Shown in pieces: positions 47,815-55,457 of a DNA stretch of 64,000 nucleotides (positions are counted from its first letter, which is position 1; each line of letters starts with the position of its first letter). The DNA is from Mycobacterium sp. SVM_VP21 (GTDB lineage Bacteria; Actinomycetota; Actinomycetes; Mycobacteriales; Mycobacteriaceae). The notes below the pieces were generated by a model, which ran no database searches, was not told where the DNA came from, and was given only the letters and a program-made list of their open reading frames with translations. Location: NCBI GenBank assembly GCA_024758765.1, contig CP101406.1, forward strand, positions 4,340,001-4,404,000, in the 5' to 3' direction. The position numbers and the translations under genes are program-made.

Positions 47815-48537
47815 CTAGCCTTCCTCGCGCAGGTACTCCTCGTTCCCGTTGGGATAACCTCCGCCGAACGTGGTGATGTGCACGTGGTCGTAGTGGCCGT
47901 TGCCGCGACCGCTCGGCCCGCCCGGCGTGTAGTACGTGCCGCGCCAGATCGCGTCCTGCATGGCGAACCGACCGGCGTTCTGCCGGACGTAGTCGACGAT
48001 CTGGTCTCCCAATGCGATGCCCTCGGGACTACCGGGGTTGGGGATCATCACGTCGATGGCCAGGCCGGACGGATGCCAGCGCTGGCCGTCGGGACGCACC
48101 CCGATCATGTTGTGAATCTGCGGGAACGCCTCGCTGATGCTGCGGGCGACAAGGATCGTCTTGACCTGCATGCCGTGCTCGTTGACGATCCCCGGCGGCA
48201 GCGCGTGCGGTGCCGGCATGGACCAGTTGGTCGCCAGCTCGGGTGCGGGAGGTCCCCAGTCCTGCGGCGGGGGCGGAATGTCTTCGGGTGGCGGGGGAGG
48301 CGCGTCCTCCGGGGGCGGTGGTGGTAGGTCTTCAGGTGGTGGGGGAGGTGCGTCCTCCGGCGGCGGGGGTGGCCCGTCTTCGGGTGGCGGAGGCGGCGCG
48401 TCCTCGGGCGGCGGCGGCACATCGGCGGCGGCCGGAGGGGGCGGTTCATCGTTGTTTCCCGGCTCGGCACCGACGCTGCCAGCCAAGAACACGGCGGCCG
48501 GCAACAGAGTTGTCGCGGCCAGAACCGAGGATTTCAT
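47815..48537 (-). CDS. Secreted protein with PPPPPED repeats and LAS/M15-like peptidase domain
   Basis: From ATG 48537 the product has 240 residues. Residues 1-24 are a signal peptide. Residues ~31-98 contain about seven units of PPPPPED-like sequence, probably an extended cell-wall-spanning spacer. The C-terminal domain (~100-240) has HPSGLAID (His155, Asp162) and HYDHVHI (His218, His220). The H-x6-D plus H-x-H pattern is that of LAS-type zinc peptidases such as VanY/M15 peptidoglycan carboxypeptidases. Zinc binding is inferred from motif only. Its 3' end faces that of ldt at 30 bp, a fitting neighbour for a peptidoglycan enzyme. Confidence 0.75.
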   Translation of the reverse strand: MKSSVLAATTLLPAAVFLAGSVGAEPGNNDEPPPPAAADVPPPPEDAPPPPPEDGPPPPPEDAPPPPPEDLPPPPPEDAPPPPPEDIPPPPQDWGPPAPELATNWSMPAPHALPPGIVNEHGMQVKTILVARSISEAFPQIHNMIGVRPDGQRWHPSGLAIDVMIPNPGSPEGIALGDQIVDYVRQNAGRFAMQDAIWRGTYYTPGGPSGRGNGHYDHVHITTFGGGYPNGNEEYLREEG

Positions 48538-48928
48538 GCGCAGATCTACTAGTCCTTGCGTGAGCACGCAGGGAACCGTAACCAAAACGTTACCTCGACA
48601 TCAACCCGGCACGCGGAACGGCGCGCCCCGAGCCGACACCCAGCGGTTCGCCAATCGGGGGTTGAGTGGCAGTCAGACCAGGTCAGCTCGATGATGGGCG
48701 CCGGTCATCGCAACCAGGGTCCGCGGGTGTTCGCTAGCTCACTAAATTCCGAACGCGGCGGCGATCGCCGACACCGATCGGTCTCCCGGGGCGGCCTGGG
48801 CCAGCGGCGCCAGGGGCGACTCACATTGTGCTGACCACATGAGCGTATTCCTCGCAAAATCCTGAGCATTGCCTGTGCGATTGCTAGGGTCGTCGGGCAG
48901 TCTCGCGCAACTTCGACGAGGGAATCCG
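48538..48928. promoter_or_regulatory. 391-bp divergent intergenic region
   Basis: It contains the promoters of the secreted LAS-like protein (minus) and the phosphodiesterase (plus). No convincing gene is present. A GTAAC-CAAAAC-GTTAC inverted repeat lies at 48587-48602. I considered a cyclic-di-AMP riboswitch because it precedes a cell-wall enzyme, but the conserved sequence blocks are not visible. Confidence 0.4.
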
Positions 48929-50335
48929 ATGGTGACAAAGGTGAAGCGGTTTCTGTGCGGTGCGACCGTCGCCGGCCTGGTTGCCGGAACGGGGGCGGTG
49001 GTAGGGACGCAGACTGGGCTGTCCGGGGTGAGCGCCGACTGGCTGCTGGCCGCTGAGCACGTGCTGCTGATCGGTACCGACGGCACCAACTTGGACAAGA
49101 TCCTGGAGTACGCCTACAACCAAGACAGCGGCTTCAAAACCGCGATGGACCAAGGTATTACCGGAACCGCGAGCCTGACCAACCACACCACCTTCTCCGG
49201 TCCGTCATGGACGACGATTCTGACCGGGGTGTGGGACGACAAGCACGGTGTGACCAACAACCTGTTCAGTCCCGAGCCGTACAACTTGTGGCCGACGGTG
49301 TTCAACCTTCTCGAGTACTACAAGCCCGAGATCAACACCACGGTGATCGCCGACTGGGACTACATCAACGACATCGCTGCCGCGGGCGGCTACCCGGTCG
49401 ACAACAACGTCTTCGTGCCCTTCGAGACCAACTGGGCTGATGCCGACGCGCTGGTCACCGCGCAGACCATCGCTCAGATCCTGGCGACCGCCGACAACCC
49501 CGACGACATCTCGAACTTCCTGTTCTCCTACCAAGTACAGGTAGACGAGGCCGGACACGAGTTCGGTGGCGGGTCGGCCGAATACGCCCAAGCCGTCGTG
49601 AACGTCGGCGCCAACATCCAGCAGATCCTGGCCGCGGTCGCGCAGGTCAAGGCGCTCACCGGTGACGACTGGTCGATCATCATCACCACCGACCACGGAC
49701 ACCAGCAGTCCCACGACATCTTGGGCCACGGCTTCCAATCGCCCAATGAGACATCGTCATTCGTCATCTTCGATCAGGCCGGTGATCACGCCACCGACGG
49801 CAGCCAGAACCTGAACTACTCCACGGTGGACATCACGCCGACGATCTTGTCGCTGTTCGGGGTCCCGATGCGGTCAGATTTCGACGGCGTCTCGATGGCC
49901 AACGACCCCGCCATCCTCAACAGCATCGTCACACCCGTCGACCTCAAGCAGGCCCTCCACGACGCGCTCGCGATGTACGGCTACCCCAATATCGGCAACG
50001 ACATCGCGCTGGCCATCCGCACGGTGGTCACCTCCATCCCGTATGGGCTCAATCTGGTCGTCACCGAGATCGACAAGCTCCTGCAATCGATCGTCGACCA
50101 GGACATCTTCCTGATCAGTGGACTGGCCCAATTCGCCCAGCAAGTCAACGATTTCGTGGGCGGCCTGGTGGTCGACACGAGCGTGGCGCTGGCTCGCGGC
50201 GTTGCATTCCTGACCGGATCGGGCGTCATCGCGCCGACCGACGCGCCGCTACCGCTGCCTGGTGCCTCGGAGTTCTCCGACCCGTGGGGGCTGCTTGCCG
50301 CGAGCGATAACCTGTTCGCGCCTGACCATTGGTAG
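48929..50335 (+). CDS. Secreted alkaline-phosphatase-fold phosphodiesterase/nucleotide pyrophosphatase
   Basis: From ATG 48929 (GAGGGAAT upstream) the product has 468 residues, with a signal peptide or anchor (FLCGATVAGLVAGTGAVV). Metal and nucleophile motifs are HVLLIGTDGTNLDKIL (first Asp), TTFSGPSWTTILTGV (nucleophile region), VDEAGHEFG (Asp/His pair), ITTDHGHQQ (Asp-His) and ILGHGF, as in type I phosphodiesterase/nucleotide pyrophosphatases. A ~130-residue helical C-terminus follows and resembles the tail of mycobacterial PE/PPE-associated exported proteins. No PE domain is present. Substrate unknown. Confidence 0.85.
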   Translation: MVTKVKRFLCGATVAGLVAGTGAVVGTQTGLSGVSADWLLAAEHVLLIGTDGTNLDKILEYAYNQDSGFKTAMDQGITGTASLTNHTTFSGPSWTTILTGVWDDKHGVTNNLFSPEPYNLWPTVFNLLEYYKPEINTTVIADWDYINDIAAAGGYPVDNNVFVPFETNWADADALVTAQTIAQILATADNPDDISNFLFSYQVQVDEAGHEFGGGSAEYAQAVVNVGANIQQILAAVAQVKALTGDDWSIIITTDHGHQQSHDILGHGFQSPNETSSFVIFDQAGDHATDGSQNLNYSTVDITPTILSLFGVPMRSDFDGVSMANDPAILNSIVTPVDLKQALHDALAMYGYPNIGNDIALAIRTVVTSIPYGLNLVVTEIDKLLQSIVDQDIFLISGLAQFAQQVNDFVGGLVVDTSVALARGVAFLTGSGVIAPTDAPLPLPGASEFSDPWGLLAASDNLFAPDHW

Positions 50336-50423
50336 GGGGATTCGAGCTGCCCTGGCTGCTGGACACCTGATACGCCTAGGCGGTCTCGGGACGGCTCCTG
50401 GCGGCGATGCAGGTAGCCGCAGA

Positions 50424-50453
50424 GCATGAAGTTAGGGTACCCTAATTTCATGC
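50424..50453. promoter_or_regulatory. 30-bp near-perfect palindrome at the methyltransferase start (operator)
   Basis: The 30 bases form a palindrome with a single mismatched pair, centred on TTAGGGTACCCTAA (50432-50445). Each end carries an ATG (50426 and 50450). The TTAGG...CCTAA ends resemble DtxR-family metal-regulator boxes, but the spacing is shorter than the 19-bp IdeR box. Its position over the start codon fits a repressor or autoregulatory site. Confidence 0.6.
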
Positions 50454-51055
50454 CTATAACGTGGATGGACACTGTGATACGCCAGGTGCGCCGAGTCGGT
50501 GACTTCCCTTTTCCGCACCAGGCCGCCTTCTTGCTGGACAATCCGATTCACCGACGCCTTGTCAATCCGGGTGGCGTGGTCGGGCAGCTAGCGCTTCGCG
50601 GCGGTGAACGAGTGCTGGAGATCGGACCCGGTCCGGGGATCTTCAGTATCGAAATCGCCCGCCGGCTGACGACCGGCCACCTCGATCTTTTCGATGTCCA
50701 ACCGCAGATGCTGGACAAGGTGAAGAAAAAAGTTGAAGCTGCCGGCTACCGGAATGTGCAGTTTCACTCGGGCGACGCCAGCGACGGGCTTCCCTTCCCC
50801 GACAACACGTTTGATCTTGCGTTTCTGGCCAGCGTGCTCGGCGAGGTTCCGGACAAGGCGGCATGTGCGGTGTCTTTGCAGAATGTGATCAAGCCGGGTG
50901 GGCGGCTGGTCTTCCAGGAGATATTCCTTGACCCGGATCGACTGGGCGTTGCAGACCTACGCGCTCTTTTCGAACCCAGGGGCTTTGTGCTCAAGTCTGC
51001 GACGGGAAACCGGTGGCGTGACATCGTGGAGTTCACCCGGGGTGAGGGCGCATAG
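50450..51055 (+). CDS. Class I SAM-dependent methyltransferase
   Basis: ATG 50450 gives 201 residues (MPITWMDTVIRQVRRVGDFPFPHQ). ATG 50426 and ATG 50462 are alternatives, and the lack of a Shine-Dalgarno suggests a leaderless message. Motif I is GERVLEIGPGPGIFSIE, motif II LDLFDVQPQMLDKVKKK, motif post-I NVQFHSGDAS, then FDLAFLASVLGEVPDK and NVIKPGGRLVFQEIFLDPD. This is the UbiE/Methyltransf_11 fold. The first ~45 residues suggest a membrane-associated or small-molecule substrate; the target is unknown. The start lies inside a 30-bp palindrome. Confidence 0.88.
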   Translation: MPITWMDTVIRQVRRVGDFPFPHQAAFLLDNPIHRRLVNPGGVVGQLALRGGERVLEIGPGPGIFSIEIARRLTTGHLDLFDVQPQMLDKVKKKVEAAGYRNVQFHSGDASDGLPFPDNTFDLAFLASVLGEVPDKAACAVSLQNVIKPGGRLVFQEIFLDPDRLGVADLRALFEPRGFVLKSATGNRWRDIVEFTRGEGA

Positions 51056-51152
51056 GCTGCAATACGGCTTGTCTCCCGTTGCCTCCACCTGGCGTAGGCG
51101 CCTATGTCCGCGGCCTTCGCGTCCGCGCCAGAGTGGCGCGTGTAACCGTCTT

Positions 51153-51198
51153 CAAGAACGCAGAAGGTGCGTGGGCAAAAATGCCCTCCGCGTTCTTG
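51153..51198. terminator. Compound hairpin between convergent genes
   Basis: The outer arms CAAGAACGC (51153-51161) and GCGTTCTTG (51190-51198) are exact complements. An inner stem GGGCA/TGCCC (51173-51177/51182-51186) closes an A-rich loop. It lies between the methyltransferase and the membrane-protein gene, both ending toward it, so it is a probable bidirectional terminator. Confidence 0.65.
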
Positions 51199-51260
51199 TC
51201 AGCACTGACCGATTGCTTCGCCGGGAGCTGTATGGGCGGTTCTTGGTGCCGTACTGACCG

Positions 51261-52187
51261 CTACGGGGAATCTGGCGACGGCCAGTCGGGTAGGCGCTCC
51301 ACGATAAAATCGACCGCCGATAGACATGCGCTCTTTGCCCATCGGACTGTTGCGATAAATGCGTCAATCACGTTGTCGGCAAACGACTTGTCCAACCATG
51401 ATCCCGACGATCCAACGGCGTCGCGGCTGGTGATATCGGATGTAGTCACTAAATGGACTTTGCGATTCTCGTCCATGTACGAAGTCCAGTTGTCATCGGA
51501 CGACAGGACGTAGACGGGGCTTACCTCAGTGTTGGCGGCCTCGATCCGCTCCTGAGGGAGCCACATCCCCACTCCACCAAGCAAATAGATGATGGGACTG
51601 AACAGCACGCCCAGGATTGCCACGACTACCAGGAGCATGACCAGCACATTGGGCGTGCCGTTCTCGTCCCCCTTCTGCGCGCGGCAGTTGATTACTTTGC
51701 CTATCAACATGATTACGCCGATGATTCCGCAGATGGTGGCCGCCGCGCAGACATGCCACATAGGCATAGCGTAAACCAGGAGGAAGACTGAGATCACCGC
51801 TGAAATCAACAGTAGAAGCGGCCCACCATTGATGGGCGGTTTGTTCGATGACCTCAGTCTGCAGGCTAGAAAGATCACGAATCCTACGGAAATCACCGCT
51901 CCGAACGGGAGTACCGTTGCCAAAACTAATGCGGGGACGTTGAGGTTCTGCACCAGTGCACGGAGTGTTTCGGGGTCACCGTGAGAGACCACAAGTACCC
52001 GCAACGCGGCGAACACGATTGGGGCAAAGCCCCATACCCACCCAGATGGAAGTTTCCAGACGGATTCCTTCTTGCTGCCCGACACACGAACCAACGCCTC
52101 ACCCAACGAGCCGGCCGCTTCGCGGATGCTGGTAGGCATTCCCTGCGGGGGCGAGGGCGGGGCGGGTGGCTCCTGCGGCGACTCCAT
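51261..52187 (-). CDS. Polytopic membrane protein with Pro-rich N-terminus, unknown function
   Basis: From ATG 52187 (AAGG upstream) the product has 308 residues. Residues 1-20 are proline-rich (ESPQEPPAPPSPPQG), then an amphipathic stretch. About five transmembrane helices follow: WGFAPIVFAALRVLVV, VLPFGAVISVGFVIFLAC, LLLISAVISVFLLVYA, CGIIGVIMLIGKVI and VLVMLLVVVAILGVLF. A ~100-residue C-terminal extracytoplasmic or cytoplasmic domain follows (SPVYVLSSDDNWTSYMDENRKVHLVTTSDI). I do not recognise the family. It is the last member of the minus-strand cluster containing the ASCH and PIN-GNAT-ASCH genes, 276 bp downstream, and may be a separate passenger. Confidence 0.7.
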   Translation of the reverse strand: MESPQEPPAPPSPPQGMPTSIREAAGSLGEALVRVSGSKKESVWKLPSGWVWGFAPIVFAALRVLVVSHGDPETLRALVQNLNVPALVLATVLPFGAVISVGFVIFLACRLRSSNKPPINGGPLLLLISAVISVFLLVYAMPMWHVCAAATICGIIGVIMLIGKVINCRAQKGDENGTPNVLVMLLVVVAILGVLFSPIIYLLGGVGMWLPQERIEAANTEVSPVYVLSSDDNWTSYMDENRKVHLVTTSDITSRDAVGSSGSWLDKSFADNVIDAFIATVRWAKSACLSAVDFIVERLPDWPSPDSP

Positions 52188-52198
52188 GACCTTGGAAG

Positions 52199-52435
52199 CT
52201 ACCGAAGCGCTACGACAACCGCGCTGTCCCATGCCGCAACGTGCGATTTGTCCTGCGCGTGTCGGTGCACGCAGGGGACACCACCGACGGGAAAACTGAC
52301 CTCATGCTCGAGCCGCCGATGGAGGCTGACCAGGGGGGTGACACGCCAGACGCCAGTCGAGTCGGCAGTGAGTTCGGTGACGGTGGTCTCGGTGGTGGGC
52401 ATCGCTGCAGCATCTATCCAGTCGCCGATAATCAC
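52199..52435 (-). CDS. Possible small hypothetical protein
   Basis: A 78-residue frame fills much of the gap between the ASCH gene and the membrane-protein gene on the same strand, starting MIIGDWIDAAAMPTTETTV and containing VWRVTPLVSLHRRLEHEV. Residue composition is protein-like, but there is no recognised domain and no clear Shine-Dalgarno. It could be a real small gene, a degraded remnant or chance. Confidence 0.25.
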   Translation of the reverse strand: MIIGDWIDAAAMPTTETTVTELTADSTGVWRVTPLVSLHRRLEHEVSFPVGGVPCVHRHAQDKSHVAAWDSAVVVALR

Positions 52436-52463
52436 CAGCCACGCGGTTGCACGTCCCCGCAGG

Positions 52464-52871
52464 TCAGGGGAGGGCGCGCGCTCCTACGTAGGCGTAGCTC
52501 TGTGGCGGTACTCCAGAGGGGAGTAGGTCGGTAATGTGGGCGGGGCTGCGCAGACGGACGGCTCTGCGGATGCCGATGCCCGCCCCGATTTGGCTGTTGG
52601 CGTAGTACCTGTCGAAGTCGGCTCGGTTGATGCAGCCCACGTCGGCGAACTGCCGCCAGAGGTCAGTCGGTTTGGCGGTATGGATTGTTCCGACTTCGAA
52701 GTAGCCGAGCACCTTGCTGACGGGGGCAGTGGCGTAGACCCACACCACTCTCACGTCATCAGCGAGGCGACGTTTACGGAACTCAATCTTCTTGCGCCCG
52801 TCCATAATTGCCTCTGCAAACTGCGGATGGACGGACATGATCACATGGCGTCCAGTTGCTGATGCACCCAT
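52464..52871 (-). CDS. Stand-alone ASCH-domain protein
   Basis: The 135-residue product from ATG 52871 has AAGGAG about ten bases upstream. A GTG at 52844 overlapping the upstream stop (GTGA) is an alternative. The core HVIMSVHPQFAEAIMDGRKKIEFRKRR carries the ASCH signature (GxKxxExR-like). It is followed by VVWVYATAPVSKVLGYFEVG and a C-terminal VPPQSYAYVG. ASCH is a PUA-like fold linked to RNA binding or processing. The gene overlaps the end of the PIN-GNAT-ASCH gene by 31 bp and is therefore coupled to it. A role as partner or immunity protein is only inferred. Confidence 0.82.
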   Translation of the reverse strand: MGASATGRHVIMSVHPQFAEAIMDGRKKIEFRKRRLADDVRVVWVYATAPVSKVLGYFEVGTIHTAKPTDLWRQFADVGCINRADFDRYYANSQIGAGIGIRRAVRLRSPAHITDLLPSGVPPQSYAYVGARALP

Positions 52872-54364
52872 TGGGCACCGGTCTCCTTCGCTTTGGTCAC
52901 GGCTTGTGGCGGTGCCTTCAGCACGTCATGGCTCTGAAGCTCCGCCAGGGTCCATTCGGGATCAACGACGCGATCCTGCCGGAAGAGGATGACAAGTAAC
53001 TGCGCGGAGTGAGACGCGAGCTGGGCAATATCGGTGGGTCCGTATACGGTTCGTCCGCCGACCAGGTTCAGCACTTCATCGGGAGAGGATGTTCTGGAGG
53101 CTTCCTCGACCACGCCAATGACAGATACGGTCTGGAGCCTGGATCGGTAGAACAGAATCGCGTCGCCCGGCTGAATCTGCCTTGAAGATGAGTTGCATAG
53201 ATACGCCTTGCGCAGCGCGTTACCCCAGGGGAGTGTCGTGCCTTCCAGCCCAGGCAACATGGGTTGTTGAGTCTCGGGTATGCACTCTGGAAACAACTGA
53301 TCATGCCATTGCTCGATGATCGGAATGACGAACACATTCGCTTGGTCAGACACGGCTGGCGGACCGTACGCAATGTGAAAGTCCAACGGCGACATGGAGG
53401 TGTCTCGCGGCTGGTACCTCTTGGCGAGGACAATCTCACCACGCGCCGACTTGCCTGCGTCGTAGTACCCGAACATCTTCATGAAGTCGATGAGCCGCTG
53501 ATGGCGATCCCACACCTCAACGTAGGCACTTCCAGCGCTGTGGTCGCGGTGCGAAAGGAGGACGGCTTTCAGTAGTAGCTCCCCGTACCGTTGACCGCCG
53601 AACTCCTCCTGCACCTTGAATGTCGAAATCTTGGTGATGGGCTCTGGCAGGTCGTACGGGCATTCGGATGCGAGCTCGTTGACCTTCAATATGGCGACGG
53701 CTGCGTAGGTTCCGCCGTCTTCGGTGATGATGAAGCACTCACGGTTCGCCGAGTCCCCGCGAACCTTGTTGATCCAGGCATCGAAGCCGTTGTAATCGGT
53801 TCTGATGCTGGCGAAAATGTCTTGTTCCAGGTCGAGGGCATATGACTCGACGGGCGTCACCTTCGGTGGTGGTTCGACGGTGGTCGGCTCGAATGCCTCC
53901 AGCAGCGCCGCCGCATCGGCAAGTGTGAGGACTCGATCCCCTAGTCCGACCCTCTTCGCTCGCTTATGAAGACCAACGTCCTCAGTGACAAGGAAATTGA
54001 CGGCGTTCGCGTCCAGTGCAGCCAGTATTCGCAGATCGCGGTGATCGTTGGAATCGGGGACCAGTGGACCCAGTTTGGTCTGGAGGCGAGTGCTGATCGG
54101 CACCTCGGCGAGCATCTCGATCTTGCTCAGTTCGGCGATTCGCTGCTCCGCCCGCGTCGGGTTCGTTCCTTCGGAAAGCTCGTCCCTCGTGGCGGGATGG
54201 ACGAAGACTAGGTTGCGCTGCTTCATCGCTAGCCGCATGAAGGTAGCTGCTGGTCCAAGCCCGGGCTCCATCTGCCCGTCGAACGGTTCAAGTGCAATGA
54301 AGACGTTGGTGTCGATCAGAAAGCGCGTCGGCGGCGGAGCCGCCGTTTCCCCGCTCCCTGTCAT
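52841..54364 (-). CDS. PIN nuclease - GNAT acetyltransferase - ASCH/EVE-like fusion protein
   Basis: From ATG 54364 the product has 507 residues (GTG 54379 adds five). The N-terminal PIN domain (~14-155) has acidic residues in FLIDTNVFIAL (Asp18), RDELSEG (Asp61/Glu62), NDHRDLRILAAL (Asp110) and FLVTEDVGL (Asp129). The middle GNAT domain (~185-320) shows FKVQEEFGGQRYGELLLKAV, an acetyl-CoA-binding loop variant, and DRHQRLIDFMKMFGYYDAG. The C-terminal PUA-like domain (~340-500) has GNALRKAYLCNSS, IQPGDAILFYRS and VSVIGVVEEA. The set suggests an RNA-directed effector that cuts, acetylates and recognises RNA or a modified base. It is the first gene of the cluster, downstream of a hairpin. Biological role unknown. 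Confidence 0.85.
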   Translation of the reverse strand: MTGSGETAAPPPTRFLIDTNVFIALEPFDGQMEPGLGPAATFMRLAMKQRNLVFVHPATRDELSEGTNPTRAEQRIAELSKIEMLAEVPISTRLQTKLGPLVPDSNDHRDLRILAALDANAVNFLVTEDVGLHKRAKRVGLGDRVLTLADAAALLEAFEPTTVEPPPKVTPVESYALDLEQDIFASIRTDYNGFDAWINKVRGDSANRECFIITEDGGTYAAVAILKVNELASECPYDLPEPITKISTFKVQEEFGGQRYGELLLKAVLLSHRDHSAGSAYVEVWDRHQRLIDFMKMFGYYDAGKSARGEIVLAKRYQPRDTSMSPLDFHIAYGPPAVSDQANVFVIPIIEQWHDQLFPECIPETQQPMLPGLEGTTLPWGNALRKAYLCNSSSRQIQPGDAILFYRSRLQTVSVIGVVEEASRTSSPDEVLNLVGGRTVYGPTDIAQLASHSAQLLVILFRQDRVVDPEWTLAELQSHDVLKAPPQAVTKAKETGAQWVHQQLDAM

Positions 54365-54398
54365 GGTTGCGATTATCACCCGTCACATTGGTCACACC

Positions 54399-54453
54399 CG
54401 ATTGAGACACGCTCCCTAGCCCACTGAGGGGCGACGGGGACGTGTCTCAATCG
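54399..54453. repeat. 13-bp perfect inverted repeat upstream of the PIN-GNAT-ASCH gene
   Basis: CGATTGAGACACG (54399-54411) pairs exactly with CGTGTCTCAATCG (54441-54453) across a 29-nt loop. It lies 35 bp upstream of the fusion gene's start, so it could be an operator, an attenuator hairpin, or the boundary of an inserted segment. Confidence 0.6.
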
Positions 54454-54517
54454 CCCGCCTGGAGTCCTTGGTCGGGGAGTGGAAGCCGGGGGTGGTCCCA
54501 CCTACTCCCCCAGCGGG

Positions 54518-54546
54518 ATGTCGCATCGTGGGCGCATGTCGCATCG
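54518..54546 (+). repeat. 18-bp-spaced direct repeat ATGTCGCATCG
   Basis: ATGTCGCATCG occurs at 54518-54528 and 54536-54546. A partial third copy (TATCGCATG) follows at 54549-54557. The repeat lies between the hairpin and tRNA-His. It may be regulatory sites or a scar of insertion next to the tRNA. Confidence 0.5.
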
Positions 54547-54617
54547 GATATCGCATGGACCCGAAATGAACATCGCCCCACCCGCTTATGTGCAGGTGAG
54601 GCGATGTTTTCCCTCGG

Positions 54618-54691
54618 GGTGGCTGACGGGACTCGAACCCGCGACACCCAGGATCACAACCTGGTGCTCTACCAACTGAACTACAGCCACC
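54618..54691 (-). tRNA. tRNA-His (anticodon GUG)
   Basis: On the minus strand the acceptor stem GTGGCTG pairs with CAGCCAC, with the tRNA-His-specific extra G at position -1 opposite C73. The anticodon arm is CCAGG-TTGTGAT-CCTGG (GTG), and the T-arm carries TTCGAGT. It lies between the accessory cluster and orn. Confidence 0.97.
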
Positions 54692-54725
54692 ATTGCTGCC
54701 CGACTAGCAAGCAGCGTCGTCGATA

Positions 54726-55382
54726 CTAACCGCTTGGGCGCTCAGCGACCGAATCGATATCGTCGGGCGCGTCCACCGGCGGCCCCAGTTCCCCGGCGAC
54801 CGCGGCAATGTCGCTGGTAGACGGCCCGGGCGGGGCGACGAACGCGGTACGCCGGTAGTACTTCAATTCCCGGATGGACTCGTGGATATCGGCCAGTGCG
54901 CGGTGCGCGAGGCCCTTCTCCGGCTGGCCGAAGTAGATCCGGGGGTACCACCGACGGCACAACTCCTTGATCGAGCTGACGTCGATCATCCGGTAGTGCA
55001 GGTAGTCGTTGAGGGCGACCATGTCGCGGGCCAGGAAACCACGGTCGGTGCCGATCGAGTTGCCCGCGAGCGGCGCCGTCTTGGCCTGCTTGACGTGGGT
55101 GCGGATGTAGTCGAGCACCATCGCCTCGGCGGTAGCCAGGTCGACCGTCGATGCTCTGACCTCGTCGATCAGGCCCGATCGGGTGTGCATCTCGGTCACC
55201 ACAGGGCTCATCGCGTCCAGGTCCGCGTCGTCGGCGTGGATCACCACGTCAATACCGTCGCCCAGGATGTTCAGCTCGCCGTCGGTGACCAGGGCGGCAA
55301 TCTCGATGAGCTTGTCCGAGCCCAGATCCAGGCCGGTCATCTCACAGTCGATCCAGACGAGTTCGTCTCGTGCAGCACTCAC
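54726..55382 (-). CDS. orn: Oligoribonuclease
   Basis: Orn is the DEDDh 3'-5' exonuclease that degrades 2-5-nt RNAs, including pGpG. The 218-residue product starts at GTG 55382. Exo I is [15 protein letters not shown] (Asp, Glu), Exo II lies in [14 protein letters not shown], and Exo III is [18 protein letters not shown] (His and Asp). A short acidic Pro-rich C-terminal tail is typical of mycobacterial Orn. It is divergent from the HerA-like gene with 75 bp between starts, as in M. tuberculosis. Confidence 0.97.
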   Translation of the reverse strand: MSAARDELVWIDCEMTGLDLGSDKLIEIAALVTDGELNILGDGIDVVIHADDADLDAMSPVVTEMHTRSGLIDEVRASTVDLATAEAMVLDYIRTHVKQAKTAPLAGNSIGTDRGFLARDMVALNDYLHYRMIDVSSIKELCRRWYPRIYFGQPEKGLAHRALADIHESIRELKYYRRTAFVAPPGPSTSDIAAVAGELGPPVDAPDDIDSVAERPSG

Positions 55383-55457
55383 AGTGAGCCAACGTTAGCC
55401 GTTCGCCGCAGCCATAGCCGCACAGCGGTACAGACTGGCCAAGTAATGTCGTGACCT

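Noticed and set aside
48538..48928. Cyclic-di-AMP (ydaO) riboswitch upstream of the cell-wall peptidase
   Set aside because: The conserved sequence blocks and pseudoknot elements could not be found on either strand.
50424..50453. Canonical IdeR iron box
   Set aside because: The TTAGG...CCTAA ends are similar, but the centre is five bases shorter than the 19-bp box. I call it only a metal-box-like palindrome.
51079..51513. 144-codon plus-strand open frame over the hairpin and membrane-protein end
   Set aside because: It runs through a terminator hairpin and antisense to a better-supported gene, with no domain.
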